DNA of 64,000 nt from Thermosediminibacter litoriperuensis (GTDB taxonomy: Bacteria > Bacillota > Thermosediminibacteria > Thermosediminibacterales > Thermosediminibacteraceae), in assembly GCF_008124715.1 (NCBI RefSeq), contig NZ_VNHO01000003.1:1-64000 (forward strand), written 5' to 3'. A program made the position numbers and the translations under genes. The notes under the pieces were generated by a model. That model did no database searches, had not been told where the DNA came from, and saw only the letters and a list, made by a program, of their open reading frames with translations. Each line of letters opens with the position of its first letter. The stretch's first letter is position 1. Below are positions 46,308-54,709 of this stretch, piece after piece.

Positions 46308-47012
46308 TCATACTTTAACCCTGCTCAGTATTTCCTTATAGGCTTCCTCTACCCGGCCCAGATCCCTGCGGAAGCGGTCCTTGTCCAGTTTTTCCCGGGT
46401 CTTTGCATCCCAGAAGCGGCACGTATCGGGTGATATTTCATCGGCCAGGAGTATTTCGCCGCCGAATCTCCCGAATTCCAGCTTAAAATCCACCAGGACA
46501 ATGCCCTTATTTATAAGGTACTCCTTTAAAATCTCGTTGACCCTGAAGGAGGTTTCTTCGATGAATCTGATCTCATCTTCTGCGGCAAGGTCCATCGCCA
46601 GGACGTGGTAAGTGTTTATCATGGGATCGCCAAGCTCGTCGCTTTTATAACAGAATTCGAGCACCGGCCTTTTGAGCTCCAATCCTTCTTCTAATCCAAG
46701 CCTTTTCGCCATGCTTCCCGCAGCGATGTTTCTCACGATAACCTCCAGCGGCAGGATATTCACCGCTTTGACCAGCATTTCTCTATCGCTCAAAAGCTTT
46801 ACAAAGTGGGTTTTTATACCGTTTTTTTCGAGAAGCTCGAATAACACCGCCGAAATTTTATTGTTGAGTTCGCCTTTGTCCCGGATGGTCCCCCTCTTTT
46901 GTCCGTTGAAGGCCGTAGCATCGTCCTTGAACTCCATCACGAACAGCTTCTCATCGTCGGTGCGGTATACCCTTTTTGCCTTGCCTTCGTAAACCATGGC
47001 CGTTTTTTTCAT
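46308..47012 (-). CDS. purC: SAICAR synthetase
   Basis: A 234-aa enzyme that joins aspartate to [37 protein letters not shown] and [30 protein letters not shown] are canonical. It overlaps the purE stop by 4 nt. Confidence 0.97.
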   Translation of the reverse strand: MKKTAMVYEGKAKRVYRTDDEKLFVMEFKDDATAFNGQKRGTIRDKGELNNKISAVLFELLEKNGIKTHFVKLLSDREMLVKAVNILPLEVIVRNIAAGSMAKRLGLEEGLELKRPVLEFCYKSDELGDPMINTYHVLAMDLAAEDEIRFIEETSFRVNEILKEYLINKGIVLVDFKLEFGRFGGEILLADEISPDTCRFWDAKTREKLDKDRFRRDLGRVEEAYKEILSRVKV

Positions 47013-47512
47013 ACATTCTTCACCTCATCCTTTATTTTTTCATCTTTTACCACTACTTCCCGGGCCATGCTCTCCCTGTATTCTTTAAGCTTTGCCTTCA
47101 AGCCCGGGTCATTCAAAGCCATTATTTCCACAGCCAACAGGGCCGCGTTCTTCGCGCCGTCGATCGCCACGGTGGCCACAGGTACACCCGGGGGCATCTG
47201 GACTATTGAAAGCAGGGCATCCAAGCCGTCAAGGGCACTCGACTTTATCGGAACCCCTATGACCGGAAGCGTGGTAAGGGCGGCTATAACACCGGGCAGA
47301 TGGGCCGCCTTTCCCGCTCCAGCGATAACCACGCTGAAACCTTGGGTTTCGGCGTTTTTTGCGAACTCCATCGCCCGCTCGGGGGTACGGTGAGCCGAAA
47401 TCACCGAAACCTCAAACTCCACCCCGAACTTCCTTAAAATATTCAGAGCATCCTTCATAACACCATAGTCGGAATCGCTGCCCATTAAAATTGCCACCTT
47501 TTTATTTTCCAT
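47009..47512 (-). CDS. purE: N5-carboxyaminoimidazole ribonucleotide mutase / AIR carboxylase
   Basis: A 167-aa PurE with the signature [29 protein letters not shown] and [18 protein letters not shown]. No purK follows, although it does in Bacillus (purEKBCSQLFMNHD); purB is also missing here. Either purK is elsewhere or PurE uses CO2 directly as a class II enzyme. RBS GGGGG precedes the ATG, and the riboswitch-terminator leader lies just upstream. Confidence 0.95.
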   Translation of the reverse strand: MENKKVAILMGSDSDYGVMKDALNILRKFGVEFEVSVISAHRTPERAMEFAKNAETQGFSVVIAGAGKAAHLPGVIAALTTLPVIGVPIKSSALDGLDALLSIVQMPPGVPVATVAIDGAKNAALLAVEIMALNDPGLKAKLKEYRESMAREVVVKDEKIKDEVKNV

Positions 47513-47530
47513 ATTGTCCCCCTCGTTCTC

Positions 47531-47564
47531 ATAAAAATAAAAGGTAGAGAGGAAACTCTCTACC
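47531..47564 (-). terminator. Riboswitch-controlled terminator of the pur operon
   Basis: On the minus strand GGTAGAGAG-TTTC-CTCTCTACC is followed by TTTTATTTTT. It lies 40 nt past the aptamer and 20 nt before purE, so it is the off-state expression platform. Confidence 0.9.
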
Positions 47565-47603
47565 TAAAGAAGCCATAAAGGGTTCAGGGTAATAGCCGGC
47601 CAA

Positions 47604-47675
47604 CCCTTATAGCCAGGACGGTTTACGGCCGCCCGGTAGAGACTTCCAGGCCCTATTCCTGGAATTATATAAGGG
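47604..47675 (-). ncRNA. Purine riboswitch aptamer, guanine type
   Basis: The minus strand carries the aptamer. P1 arms CCCTTAT / ATAAGGG close the structure, followed by TATAATT and the P2 hairpin CCAGGAATAGGGCCTGG. The invariant J2/3 segment GTCTCTACC and a P3 hairpin GGGCGGCCGTAAACCGTCC come next. The base after P3 that pairs with ligand is C (GGCTATAAGG), as in guanine/hypoxanthine sensors; adenine types have U. Binding should favour the terminator at 47531-47564 and shut off pur expression. Confidence 0.9.
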
Positions 47676-47714
47676 ACTTGCTCTTTTATTAAATTTGTTC
47701 ACAACTCTACTTAC

Positions 47715-47743
47715 ATAATATCATATATCCCTTCAATAATCAA
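47715..47743 (-). promoter_or_regulatory. Sigma-A promoter of the pur operon
   Basis: On the minus strand TTGATT (47743-47738), a 17-bp spacer and TATTAT (47720-47715) place the start near 47707, about 30 nt before the riboswitch. No PurR-type box was evident. Confidence 0.75.
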
Positions 47744-47789
47744 CAGTTTTTCCGAACATTTATAACGTATACTGTTGATATCGTACGTA

Positions 47790-47822
47790 TCTTAATTAAA
47801 ATACCGGCCGTTCAAGGCCGGT
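47790..47822 (-). terminator. Terminator after the aminotransferase gene
   Basis: On the minus strand ACCGGCC-TTGAAC-GGCCGGT is followed by ATTTTAATT, starting two bases beyond the aminotransferase stop. Confidence 0.8.
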
Positions 47823-47823
47823 C

Positions 47824-48987
47824 TTATATTTCCTTCAAAAAAGCACTGATTCTCTCTACTGCCTCTTCGAGGTTTGCCATCGAAGCAGCATAGGCTATTC
47901 TTATAAAGCCCTGGCCGGTCTCCCCGAAGGCGCTGCCGGGAACCACAGCCACCTTTTTCTCCTTCAGGAGCCTCTCGGCGAATTCCTCCGACGAAAGGCC
48001 GGTATTTATTATAGACGGGAAAATGTAAAAGGCGCCCTTCGGTTCGAAGCACTCAAGCCCCATATTTTTCAAGCTGTTAAAAAGGTAGATCCGCCTTTTG
48101 TCATACTCGCTGCGCATAAGTTCTATATCGGCGTCACCGTTTCTCAGAGCTTCTATGGCCGCATACTGTCCCATGGTGGGAGCGCAGGTCACACTGTACT
48201 GGTGGACTTTCAGCATTTCCGCCGCCAGGCCCTGAGGAGCCGCGATGTATCCGAGCCTCCAGCCGGTCATCGCATAGGCCTTTGAAAAGCCGTTTATAGT
48301 CACCGTTCTCTCGCGCATTCCCGGAATCGTCGCAAAAGCCGTGTGCCTGACGCCGTAGGTGAGCTCTGCGTATATCTCATCGGTAACCACGATGAGATCG
48401 TGCTTTTCGGCAATTCGAGCGATGTCCTCCAGCTGTTTGCGGTTCATGACCGCTCCTGTAGGGTTATTGGGATAAGGCAGTATCAGTACCTTTGACCTGG
48501 GGGTTATGTACCTTTCCAGTATATCGGGTTTCAGGACGAATTCGTCCTCCTGATGGGTAGGCACGGAAACCGGCCTGCCCCCTGCGAGAATCGTGCAGGG
48601 TTTATACGCTACAAAAGAGGGTTCGGGGATGAGCACTTCGTCCCCCGGGTTTAACAACGTCCTCAAGGCCACGTCGATTGCTTCACTGGCGCCTATCGTG
48701 ACTATTATTTCCGTTTCCGGAGCGTACTGAAGCCCGAAACGGCGTTTCAGATAATCAGCTATCGCGCGGCGAAGTTCCATCAGGCCGGGATTGGGAGTAT
48801 AGGAAGTTTTTCCCTCGTCGAGAGCCCTTTTCGCCGCACCGCATATGTGGGAAGGAGTGACGAAATCGGGCTCTCCTATGCACAGGGATATTGCTTCAGG
48901 CATCTGGCTTACCAGATTAAAAAAATGCCTGATGGTGGAAATCCGGACTTCTTTAACACTTTCCGATACGTATTTTTTGTAATCCAC
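47824..48987 (-). CDS. Class I/II pyridoxal-phosphate aminotransferase
   Basis: A 387-aa fold-type I aminotransferase resembling PatA/AraT-type enzymes. ISLCIGEPDFVTPSHI, the substrate loop PYPNNPTGAVM, VTDEIYAELTYG and the PLP lysine in NGFSKAYAMTGWRLGY are present, with Arg in GFIRIAYAAS near the end. The substrate is probably an aromatic or acidic amino acid. It is a GTG start with GAGAGGAG upstream, a single gene with its own terminator. Confidence 0.88.
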   Translation of the reverse strand: MDYKKYVSESVKEVRISTIRHFFNLVSQMPEAISLCIGEPDFVTPSHICGAAKRALDEGKTSYTPNPGLMELRRAIADYLKRRFGLQYAPETEIIVTIGASEAIDVALRTLLNPGDEVLIPEPSFVAYKPCTILAGGRPVSVPTHQEDEFVLKPDILERYITPRSKVLILPYPNNPTGAVMNRKQLEDIARIAEKHDLIVVTDEIYAELTYGVRHTAFATIPGMRERTVTINGFSKAYAMTGWRLGYIAAPQGLAAEMLKVHQYSVTCAPTMGQYAAIEALRNGDADIELMRSEYDKRRIYLFNSLKNMGLECFEPKGAFYIFPSIINTGLSSEEFAERLLKEKKVAVVPGSAFGETGQGFIRIAYAASMANLEEAVERISAFLKEI

Positions 48988-49012
48988 GGAAACTCCTCTC
49001 CCTTCTTTTGTG

Positions 49013-49043
49013 ACGCGTAACAGCAGTCACCTGCCGTTACGCA
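49013..49043. other. Stem-loop between nth and the aminotransferase
   Basis: Arms gcgtaac (49015-49021) and gttacgc (49036-49042) with complementary inner bases form a hairpin just past the nth stop. No U run follows, so it may stabilise the message or weakly end it. A sequence like its left part (gtgacgc.taacag) recurs upstream of the nitroreductase near 53003. Confidence 0.4.
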
Positions 49044-49048
49044 GCAAA

Positions 49049-49744
49049 TCAAGATTTATTTCTATCGTATTCATATGCATAATAGCGGCACAAATCTTTC
49101 AGAACGCAATTTTGACATTTTGGTTTCCTGGCCGTGCAGACGCGCCGCCCGTGATTGATAAGCCAGTGATGGGCCCTTATCCAGTATTCCCTTGGTACCT
49201 TTACAGTCAGGTCCTTTTCAACACCCAGGGGATCCTTTCTGTCGGAAAAACCCAGGCGCCTGGCCACCCTGAACACATGGGTATCCACCGCAAAGGCCGG
49301 TTTCCCAAAGGCGTTGGCCAGAATTACGTTGGCGGTCTTACGGCCCACGCCTGGCAGTTTAATGAGCTCGTCAAATTCATCCGGGACTCGGCCGCCGTAT
49401 TTTTCCATGATTATACGGGAAGTCTCGATTATGTTTTTGCTCTTGCTCCTGAAGAGGCCGCACTCCTTTATGTCTTCCTCCAGTTCATGGCGCTTGGCGC
49501 CGGTAAAGTCTTCCGGTCCTTTATATTTTTTGAAAAGCTTCGCGGTGACCTGATTTACCCGCCGGTCGGTGCACTGGGCGGAAAGTATTGTGGCCACGAG
49601 GAGCTGGAACGGGTTCTCGTATCTCAGGGCCGTGGTCGCTTTCGGATAAGACTCCTCAAGCAGGGCAAGTATCTTCCGGATGCGCTCTTTTTCCTCTTCG
49701 CTGATCCGAATATTGCCGTTTAAATCCTTTTCCCTCATAGCCAT
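49049..49744 (-). CDS. nth: Endonuclease III
   Basis: A 231-aa DNA glycosylase/AP lyase for oxidised pyrimidines. The FQLLVATILSAQCTDRRVNQV opening, the helix-hairpin-helix LPGVGRKTANVIL, the catalytic Asp in AVDTHVFRVARRLG and the 4Fe-4S cluster C-X6-C-X2-C-X5-C near the end (CTARKPKCQNCVLKDLC) are all intact. ATG 49744 or the second ATG six bases on could start it. It is followed by the aminotransferase and preceded by nfo with 8 nt between, forming a small DNA repair operon. Confidence 0.95.
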   Translation of the reverse strand: MAMREKDLNGNIRISEEEKERIRKILALLEESYPKATTALRYENPFQLLVATILSAQCTDRRVNQVTAKLFKKYKGPEDFTGAKRHELEEDIKECGLFRSKSKNIIETSRIIMEKYGGRVPDEFDELIKLPGVGRKTANVILANAFGKPAFAVDTHVFRVARRLGFSDRKDPLGVEKDLTVKVPREYWIRAHHWLINHGRRVCTARKPKCQNCVLKDLCRYYAYEYDRNKS

Positions 49745-49752
49745 CCCTATCT

Positions 49753-50589
49753 TCAGCCATTTTCTTTGCTCATTTCTTTTAAAATCTCTATCTCTTTTTT
49801 GTAGTTTTCCATACCCCCGGGGGTCTCCAGCAAAAAGGGCCTGCCTTTTAAGGCAGGGTGAGTTATAACTCTTTTTACGGTTTCAAGGCCGAGTAGCCCT
49901 TCGCCCAGGTTGGCATGCCGGTCCTTACGGCTGGCCAAACCGAATTTACTGTCGTTCAGGTGCACAGCTTTAATTTTATCTAGCCCCAGCACCCGGTCAA
50001 ATTCCTTCAGGACCTCGTCTAGGCGGTCCTTAACATCATATCCGGCACCGTAAAGGTGGCAGGTGTCTATGCACACACCGAAGGCATGGGGAATTCCGGT
50101 TTTATCCATTATATCGTACAACTGCTCAAAGGTATATCCCACCTCGCTGCCCGAACCGGCCATAGTCTCTAAAAGCACCATCACCTTTTCCTCGCCCGTA
50201 ACGACCTCTTTTAAGACCGACGCAATTCTTTCAATACCTGCTTCCACTCCGTCACCCAGGTGGCTTCCCGGATGTATCACGAGGTATGGAGCTCCCACCT
50301 TTTCAAGCCTCTCCAGGTCTTCCCTTAGCACCCTCCTTGTGAAATCCGCCGTCTCCTTTTTATTAGCCGCCATGTTCACGGTGTAGGGCGCGTGGGCCAC
50401 CATGGGCCCGAAGTTTTCCTTCTCCCGCAGTTGTAAGGACTTTTTGACATCGATTTCGTCAAGGGCCTTAACGGCGCCTCCCCGCGGATTCCGGGTGAAA
50501 AACTGAAGGGTGTTGGCTCCGATGGAGAGGGCTTCTTTCAATGCATTTTGGTAACCCTTTGAAATCGATATATGGGCGCCGAAAAGCAT
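49753..50589 (-). CDS. nfo: Deoxyribonuclease IV (AP endonuclease family 2)
   Basis: A 278-aa TIM-barrel endonuclease that cuts abasic sites using zinc. MLFGAHISISKGYQNAL, LVIHPGSHLGDG, CIDTCHLYGAGYD and HLNDSKFGLASRKDRHANLGEG are the zinc-ligand motifs. ATG 50589 is chosen because AAGGAG lies 8-9 nt upstream; an in-frame ATG seven codons earlier lies within the dipeptidase end. Paired with nth it provides both steps of base excision repair. Confidence 0.94.
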   Translation of the reverse strand: MLFGAHISISKGYQNALKEALSIGANTLQFFTRNPRGGAVKALDEIDVKKSLQLREKENFGPMVAHAPYTVNMAANKKETADFTRRVLREDLERLEKVGAPYLVIHPGSHLGDGVEAGIERIASVLKEVVTGEEKVMVLLETMAGSGSEVGYTFEQLYDIMDKTGIPHAFGVCIDTCHLYGAGYDVKDRLDEVLKEFDRVLGLDKIKAVHLNDSKFGLASRKDRHANLGEGLLGLETVKRVITHPALKGRPFLLETPGGMENYKKEIEILKEMSKENG

Positions 50590-50606
50590 TGCAAATTCTC
50601 CTTTCC

Positions 50607-51602
50607 TCATTTGCTCTGCACCTGTTCGTATACCCTGATGAAGTTCTTCCCTAATATTTTTTCGATATCTTCATCGGAGTAACCTCGGTATACGAGGCCA
50701 CGGGTAATATTCCAAAACTTTTCACAGGATTCCAATCCTGGAACCTCACCGCTAAAACCGTCGAAGTCGGAACCAAGGCCGGCACAGTCCACTCCTCCGA
50801 TGTTGACTATATAATCGATGGCGTCCAGTGCCTTTTCCAGGTTCCCTCCTTCACCGCCGTAGCTAGCAAAGTAAAAGCTCACTCCGATAACTCCGCCTTT
50901 TTCCGCTACGGCCTTAATCTGGTTGTCATCAAGGTTCCTTGGTATATCCATGAATTTCCTCGGAAGCGAGTGGGAGACGATGACCGGCTTTGTGGCCGTT
51001 TCCATGGCATCCCAAAAACCCCGGGGGGATATGTGGGCCAGGTCTACAATCATTCCCAGCCTCTCCATTTCCTTTATAACCTCGACTCCAAAACTCGAAA
51101 GGCCTCCTCCGCTCCTGATATCGCCCGCACCGTCGGCAATCGGGTTTCTATTGTTCCAGGTCAGAATCAGCGAGGAAACTCCCAGTTCCCGGTATATTTC
51201 AATCATATCAAGGTCTCCCTGAAGGGCTTCACCGCCTTCTATACTTATCAATGCAGCGATCTTCCCTTCCGCCGCAGCTTTTTTAATGTCACCGGCGGAC
51301 CTGGCCAGGATCACGTCCCCAGCGTTTTTCTCGAACTCGCGCTTTAAGGCGGCAATCCCTTTTAGCGTAGCGTGGACCGCATCGCCGTACCATTCGGGCC
51401 GTACGAACACCGAAAATACCTGGGCTTTAATTCCCCCGCCTTTGAGCCTGGGTATATTTATATGACCCTCCTGCGACCTTTCTCCGAGAGTTCGCTTGCC
51501 GTCTAACACCTGAAGGATGGTGTCGCAGTGGGCGTCGAAAACGATGCTCTCCCTGTGGAGCCTCAAGGCTCTCTGTTCTTGTTCTTCGCTAAGCTGAAAC
51601 AC
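50607..51602 (-). CDS. Membrane dipeptidase (peptidase family M19)
   Basis: A 331-aa zinc dipeptidase. Metal ligands occur in VFDAHCDTILQVLDG (HxD), SIEGGEALQGD (Glu), VDLAHISPRGFWD and VIVSHSLPRKF, and the C-terminal CAGLGSDFDGFSGE is typical. Bacterial members are cytoplasmic and cleave dipeptides, some with D-residues. It starts with GTG at 51602. It fits amino-acid-based nutrition and sits upstream of nfo and nth. Confidence 0.92.
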   Translation of the reverse strand: MFQLSEEQEQRALRLHRESIVFDAHCDTILQVLDGKRTLGERSQEGHINIPRLKGGGIKAQVFSVFVRPEWYGDAVHATLKGIAALKREFEKNAGDVILARSAGDIKKAAAEGKIAALISIEGGEALQGDLDMIEIYRELGVSSLILTWNNRNPIADGAGDIRSGGGLSSFGVEVIKEMERLGMIVDLAHISPRGFWDAMETATKPVIVSHSLPRKFMDIPRNLDDNQIKAVAEKGGVIGVSFYFASYGGEGGNLEKALDAIDYIVNIGGVDCAGLGSDFDGFSGEVPGLESCEKFWNITRGLVYRGYSDEDIEKILGKNFIRVYEQVQSK

Positions 51603-51774
51603 GGAATTATAACTCCCCTCTCTCTCCGGGTTATTAACTTATATTTTAACTTAATTAATTCGATTTTTCTATATATAAATCATTGACACTATTCTTCTAT
51701 CAAAAAAGTTATCTATTTGTAACTGAATTAACTTGGACGTCAGCAGCGACCGCTTACTAATATGTGACAAAATA

Positions 51775-51816
51775 TATAAAAAACCCCTTAACCCCCTTAA
51801 CGGGGCGAGAGGTTTT
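51775..51816 (-). terminator. Terminator after the PHP gene
   Basis: On the minus strand AAAACC...CCCC-GTTAA-GGGG...GGTTTTTT forms a stem followed by a U run, immediately past the PHP stop codon. Confidence 0.65.
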
Positions 51817-51819
51817 CCC

Positions 51820-52680
51820 TTAATATATATGAATCCCATCGAGCTTTAATTGCGATAAGCGGATATCGGGAGTCCCCAAACATCTACCGGCGACAAACTC
51901 CCCGTGACAATCCGAACCGCCGGTCACCAAGAGATTATTCGATTTGCATATTTCAAGACAGTATCGGGTGATTTCTGGACTATTCTCAGGATGATAGCAT
52001 TCTATACCTCTAATCCCCTCGCCGATCATGAATGCAATTAAAGCCTTATAATCCTTATCATAAAACGATGCACCCGGGTGTGCTAATACCGGAACCCCTC
52101 CGGCCATGCAAATCGCTTTTATCGCTTCGCCGGGAGAAGCAAATTCGAGTTTTTCAAAAGGATTTCCCCAGTCGTTGAATAAATTGAAAAAGTCTTTATA
52201 GCTTCTGCATAACTTTTTATCGATCAAGTAATTTAAAGCTTTCCATCCTCCTCTCTCCGGATTATTTTTATATTTTTTATATTCATCGAAACAAACAATC
52301 GGAAACTTCCTTTCGAGATATTTTATGCTTTCATCATCCTTTTCCTCCATTAATTCTCGGTTTCTTTTCAGTAGCGTCTGCAGCTCTTTGTTTTCAGGTT
52401 GGATTCCCAAACCCAGAATATGATAATTCCGGTTGTTATAAGTAGTATTAACCTCCACTCCATTTATAAATTTGAGCCCATGTTTCTTAGCTAATGCAGC
52501 GGTTTCATCAAGATTTTCCGTGGTATCATGGTCCGTTACGGCAAAAAGTTTAATACCTGCGCTTAGCAGCTTTTTTAGCAGGGTTTTTGGTCTCCAAGTG
52601 CCATCGGAAGCTGTTGTATGAATGTGCAAATCCACTTTTATATCGTCAGTTTTCCATTCCCCATAAAACGTATTGTTCAC
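51820..52680 (-). CDS. PHP-domain phosphoesterase
   Basis: A 286-aa PHP protein: VDLHIHTTASDGTWRP, FAVTDHDTTENL, FINGVEVNTTYNN, VLAHPGASF and TGGSDCHGE are the metal motifs of the TrpH/YciV-type RNase AM and AMP-phosphatase group. Substrate could be 3',5'-nucleotide phosphates or short RNA. It is noticeably more AT-rich than the dipeptidase next to it. The start is GTG at 52680 after GGAGG. Confidence 0.88.
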   Translation of the reverse strand: MNNTFYGEWKTDDIKVDLHIHTTASDGTWRPKTLLKKLLSAGIKLFAVTDHDTTENLDETAALAKKHGLKFINGVEVNTTYNNRNYHILGLGIQPENKELQTLLKRNRELMEEKDDESIKYLERKFPIVCFDEYKKYKNNPERGGWKALNYLIDKKLCRSYKDFFNLFNDWGNPFEKLEFASPGEAIKAICMAGGVPVLAHPGASFYDKDYKALIAFMIGEGIRGIECYHPENSPEITRYCLEICKSNNLLVTGGSDCHGEFVAGRCLGTPDIRLSQLKLDGIHIY

Positions 52681-53050
52681 TTATTAATCCTCCGATTTCC
52701 TAAGATAAGCGTTTTACAGTCAGATCAACCGAAATATAAATAGCCCCAAAACCAAAAAGAGAAGAAGGAAAAAAAAGCTAAAGGGCGAATCAATTATCAT
52801 CATACACAAATTTAAAGCAACAAGCAATACTAATACCTCAATTCAAAAAACAGGCCGTATAATAGATGAACAGTTATTTTACAGTGCTCGTTTTAAAGTC
52901 GTATCCGAATTACCCATGGTTGAAACATTTTCTCTTAACCAGCCGTTATATGACGTTATTATATGATATATTATTAGGGAGTGCTTTTTTCGTATTTTTC
53001 TGGTGACGCATAACAGTATTGAAGTCTATTTTCAAGAGGAGGGAAATATT
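52681..53050. other. AT-rich intergenic region with a possible hydrophobic micro-ORF
   Basis: This 370-bp gap divides the PHP gene (leftward) from the nitroreductase (rightward). On the minus strand a TTG at 52827 with GAGGT 7 nt upstream opens a 35-codon frame ending at 52720, rich in Leu, Phe and Ile (SPFSFFFLLLFLVLGLF), which could be a one- to two-pass membrane peptide or simply a T-rich artefact. Nothing else is recognised; very AT-rich sequence around 52950-52980 may hold the nitroreductase promoter. Confidence 0.3.
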
Positions 53051-53605
53051 TTGAACGAGGTCATCAATGTCATAAAAACCCGCAGGAGCATCCGGCGGTT
53101 CAGGCCGGAACAGATAAAGGAGGAGGAAATACAAACGATCATCGAGGCAGCGATCCACGCCCCCAGCGGACACAACGAGCAGCCCTGGCATTTTACCGTA
53201 ATACAGGATAGGGAACTTATAGACCACTTCAGCCGTGTGACGAAAAAGGTCATGGCCGAATCGGAAATAGAATGGATAGCGGCCATGGGACGCAATGAGA
53301 AACTGCACATTTTTTACAATGCGCCCACGATAATCGTGGTATCGGGCAGGAAGAATTCATATTCCGCCCTGATCGATTGCAGCGCTGCCACGCAGAACAT
53401 GCTGCTGGCCGCCCACAGCCTCGGACTGGGTTCGTGCTGGATAGGCCTGACCAGTTTTCTGTTTAAAATTGAGGAAGAGGTGAAAAAACTTTCGCTGCCG
53501 GACGGGTACGAGCCATATTTCACCGTGGCCCTGGGCTATCCTGACCCAGCAAAGCAACCGCGCCCCATTGAAAGAAGAAGGAACGTCGTAAACTACATAA
53601 GGTAA
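53051..53605 (+). CDS. Nitroreductase family protein
   Basis: A 184-aa FMN-dependent oxidoreductase. VINVIKTRRSIRRFRPEQI holds the FMN phosphate arginines, APSGHNEQPWHFTVI is conserved, and AHSLGLGSCWIGL and LALGYPDPA-like segments follow. Physiological substrate unknown. TTG 53051 is taken because GAGGAGGG lies 7 nt upstream; the frame extends 16 codons further but without a site. It is monocistronic. Confidence 0.88.
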   Translation: MNEVINVIKTRRSIRRFRPEQIKEEEIQTIIEAAIHAPSGHNEQPWHFTVIQDRELIDHFSRVTKKVMAESEIEWIAAMGRNEKLHIFYNAPTIIVVSGRKNSYSALIDCSAATQNMLLAAHSLGLGSCWIGLTSFLFKIEEEVKKLSLPDGYEPYFTVALGYPDPAKQPRPIERRRNVVNYIR

Positions 53606-53727
53606 CGCCAAAGCATTAAACTTGACCGTGAATGAAATCAAAAAGGCCCGGGATCGTTATATGTTCAGCTAACTCATAGCCATAATGATCACTTGGATGA
53701 TGTATAAAAATTCATGGGGGGTCATAT

Positions 53728-54597
53728 ATGTTAAGAACCAACATTGAAAAAACGGTAATTCAATCGGTTCAGGGAAAAATCCATCATCCCATTGCCGCAT
53801 CACCTTTTAGAATAGGATATGATGGAAGCGTAAATATACTGCCGGCTACCGGAGGTATTACATACAATGTGAGCCTCGGCGACCCCGCTTTCGGGTTGTC
53901 CGGCGACCATATAGAACCGGGCGTTTCCATTAGAAACGAAGATAAAAACGAAAACAATGCCCTCATGATGCTGTCATGCATCGGAAATGATGCAAGGGTA
54001 GTAACCGGCGACGCAAAAGGTGCAAAAGGGGTTGTTATAGGAAAACACGGAGGAATCGAGCACGTCATTCTCCAATTTAAAAAAGAAGACATGGAAAAAA
54101 TGGCGGTAGATGATAAAATACTCATCAAAGCCTGGGGACAGGGTCTAAAACTTCTCGACTACCCTGAGATCGTGGTAATGAACATTGATCCCCGCCTGTT
54201 CTTAAACATACCTATAATTGAAGAAAACGGCATACTTAAAGTCCCCGTAGTTGCCGAAGCCCCGGCACACCTTATGGGTTCGGGCCTCGGTGCGGCGACA
54301 GCTTTCAGCGGAGACTACGATATAATGACCGGCGACAAAGACGAAATCTTAAATCTTGGCCTTGACCAGTTAAGATTCGGCGATTTGGTTTTACTGAAAG
54401 ATTGCGACAACACCTACGGAAGAGGATATTTAAAAGGAGCCGTAACCATCGGCATAGTAATACACAGCGATTGCGTCAAGATGGGTCACGGACCGGGCAT
54501 CACCACCATCATGACCTGCAAAACAACCAAAATTAAAGGAATAATAGATAAGAACGCTAATATAATGAATTATATCGATTATTTGAATTTGGAATAG
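53728..54597 (+). CDS. DUF4438 protein
   Basis: A 289-aa protein of the DUF4438 family. It shows HHPIAASPFRIGYDGSVNILP at the start, GDHIEPGVSIRNED, VIGKHGGIEHVILQFKKEDM, MGSGLGAATAFSGDYDIMTGD and the C-terminal GHGPGITTIMTCKTTKIKG. The family has a solved fold but no known activity; conserved His/Glu/Asp residues hint at metal binding. An RBS GGGGGG precedes the ATG. A 45-nt decayed copy of its 3' end lies at 57113-57157. Confidence 0.85.
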   Translation: MLRTNIEKTVIQSVQGKIHHPIAASPFRIGYDGSVNILPATGGITYNVSLGDPAFGLSGDHIEPGVSIRNEDKNENNALMMLSCIGNDARVVTGDAKGAKGVVIGKHGGIEHVILQFKKEDMEKMAVDDKILIKAWGQGLKLLDYPEIVVMNIDPRLFLNIPIIEENGILKVPVVAEAPAHLMGSGLGAATAFSGDYDIMTGDKDEILNLGLDQLRFGDLVLLKDCDNTYGRGYLKGAVTIGIVIHSDCVKMGHGPGITTIMTCKTTKIKGIIDKNANIMNYIDYLNLE

Positions 54598-54650
54598 GTT
54601 TTTCTGCCAATAAATAAAGAGTCTTTTAAGAGACTCTCAGATTGTAGACA

Positions 54651-54693
54651 AACACCGCTTTTTGGATACACAGCCTAAAAGCGGTGTTTTTTT
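54651..54693 (+). terminator. Terminator after the DUF4438 gene
   Basis: Arms aacaccgctttt (54651-54662) and aaaagcggtgtt (54677-54688) form a perfect 12-bp stem with a 14-nt loop, followed by a U run. A smaller inverted repeat gagtct/agactc lies just upstream (54619-54636). The A-rich left flank lets it also work leftward for the ABC permease. Confidence 0.85.
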
Positions 54694-54709
54694 CCCTCTA
54701 TAATAACCA

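Noticed and set aside
47521-47700. T-box or PurR-type control of pur
   Set aside because: The leader matches the purine aptamer in order and conserved bases; no T-box bulge (TGGNACC) or paired PurBoxes were seen.
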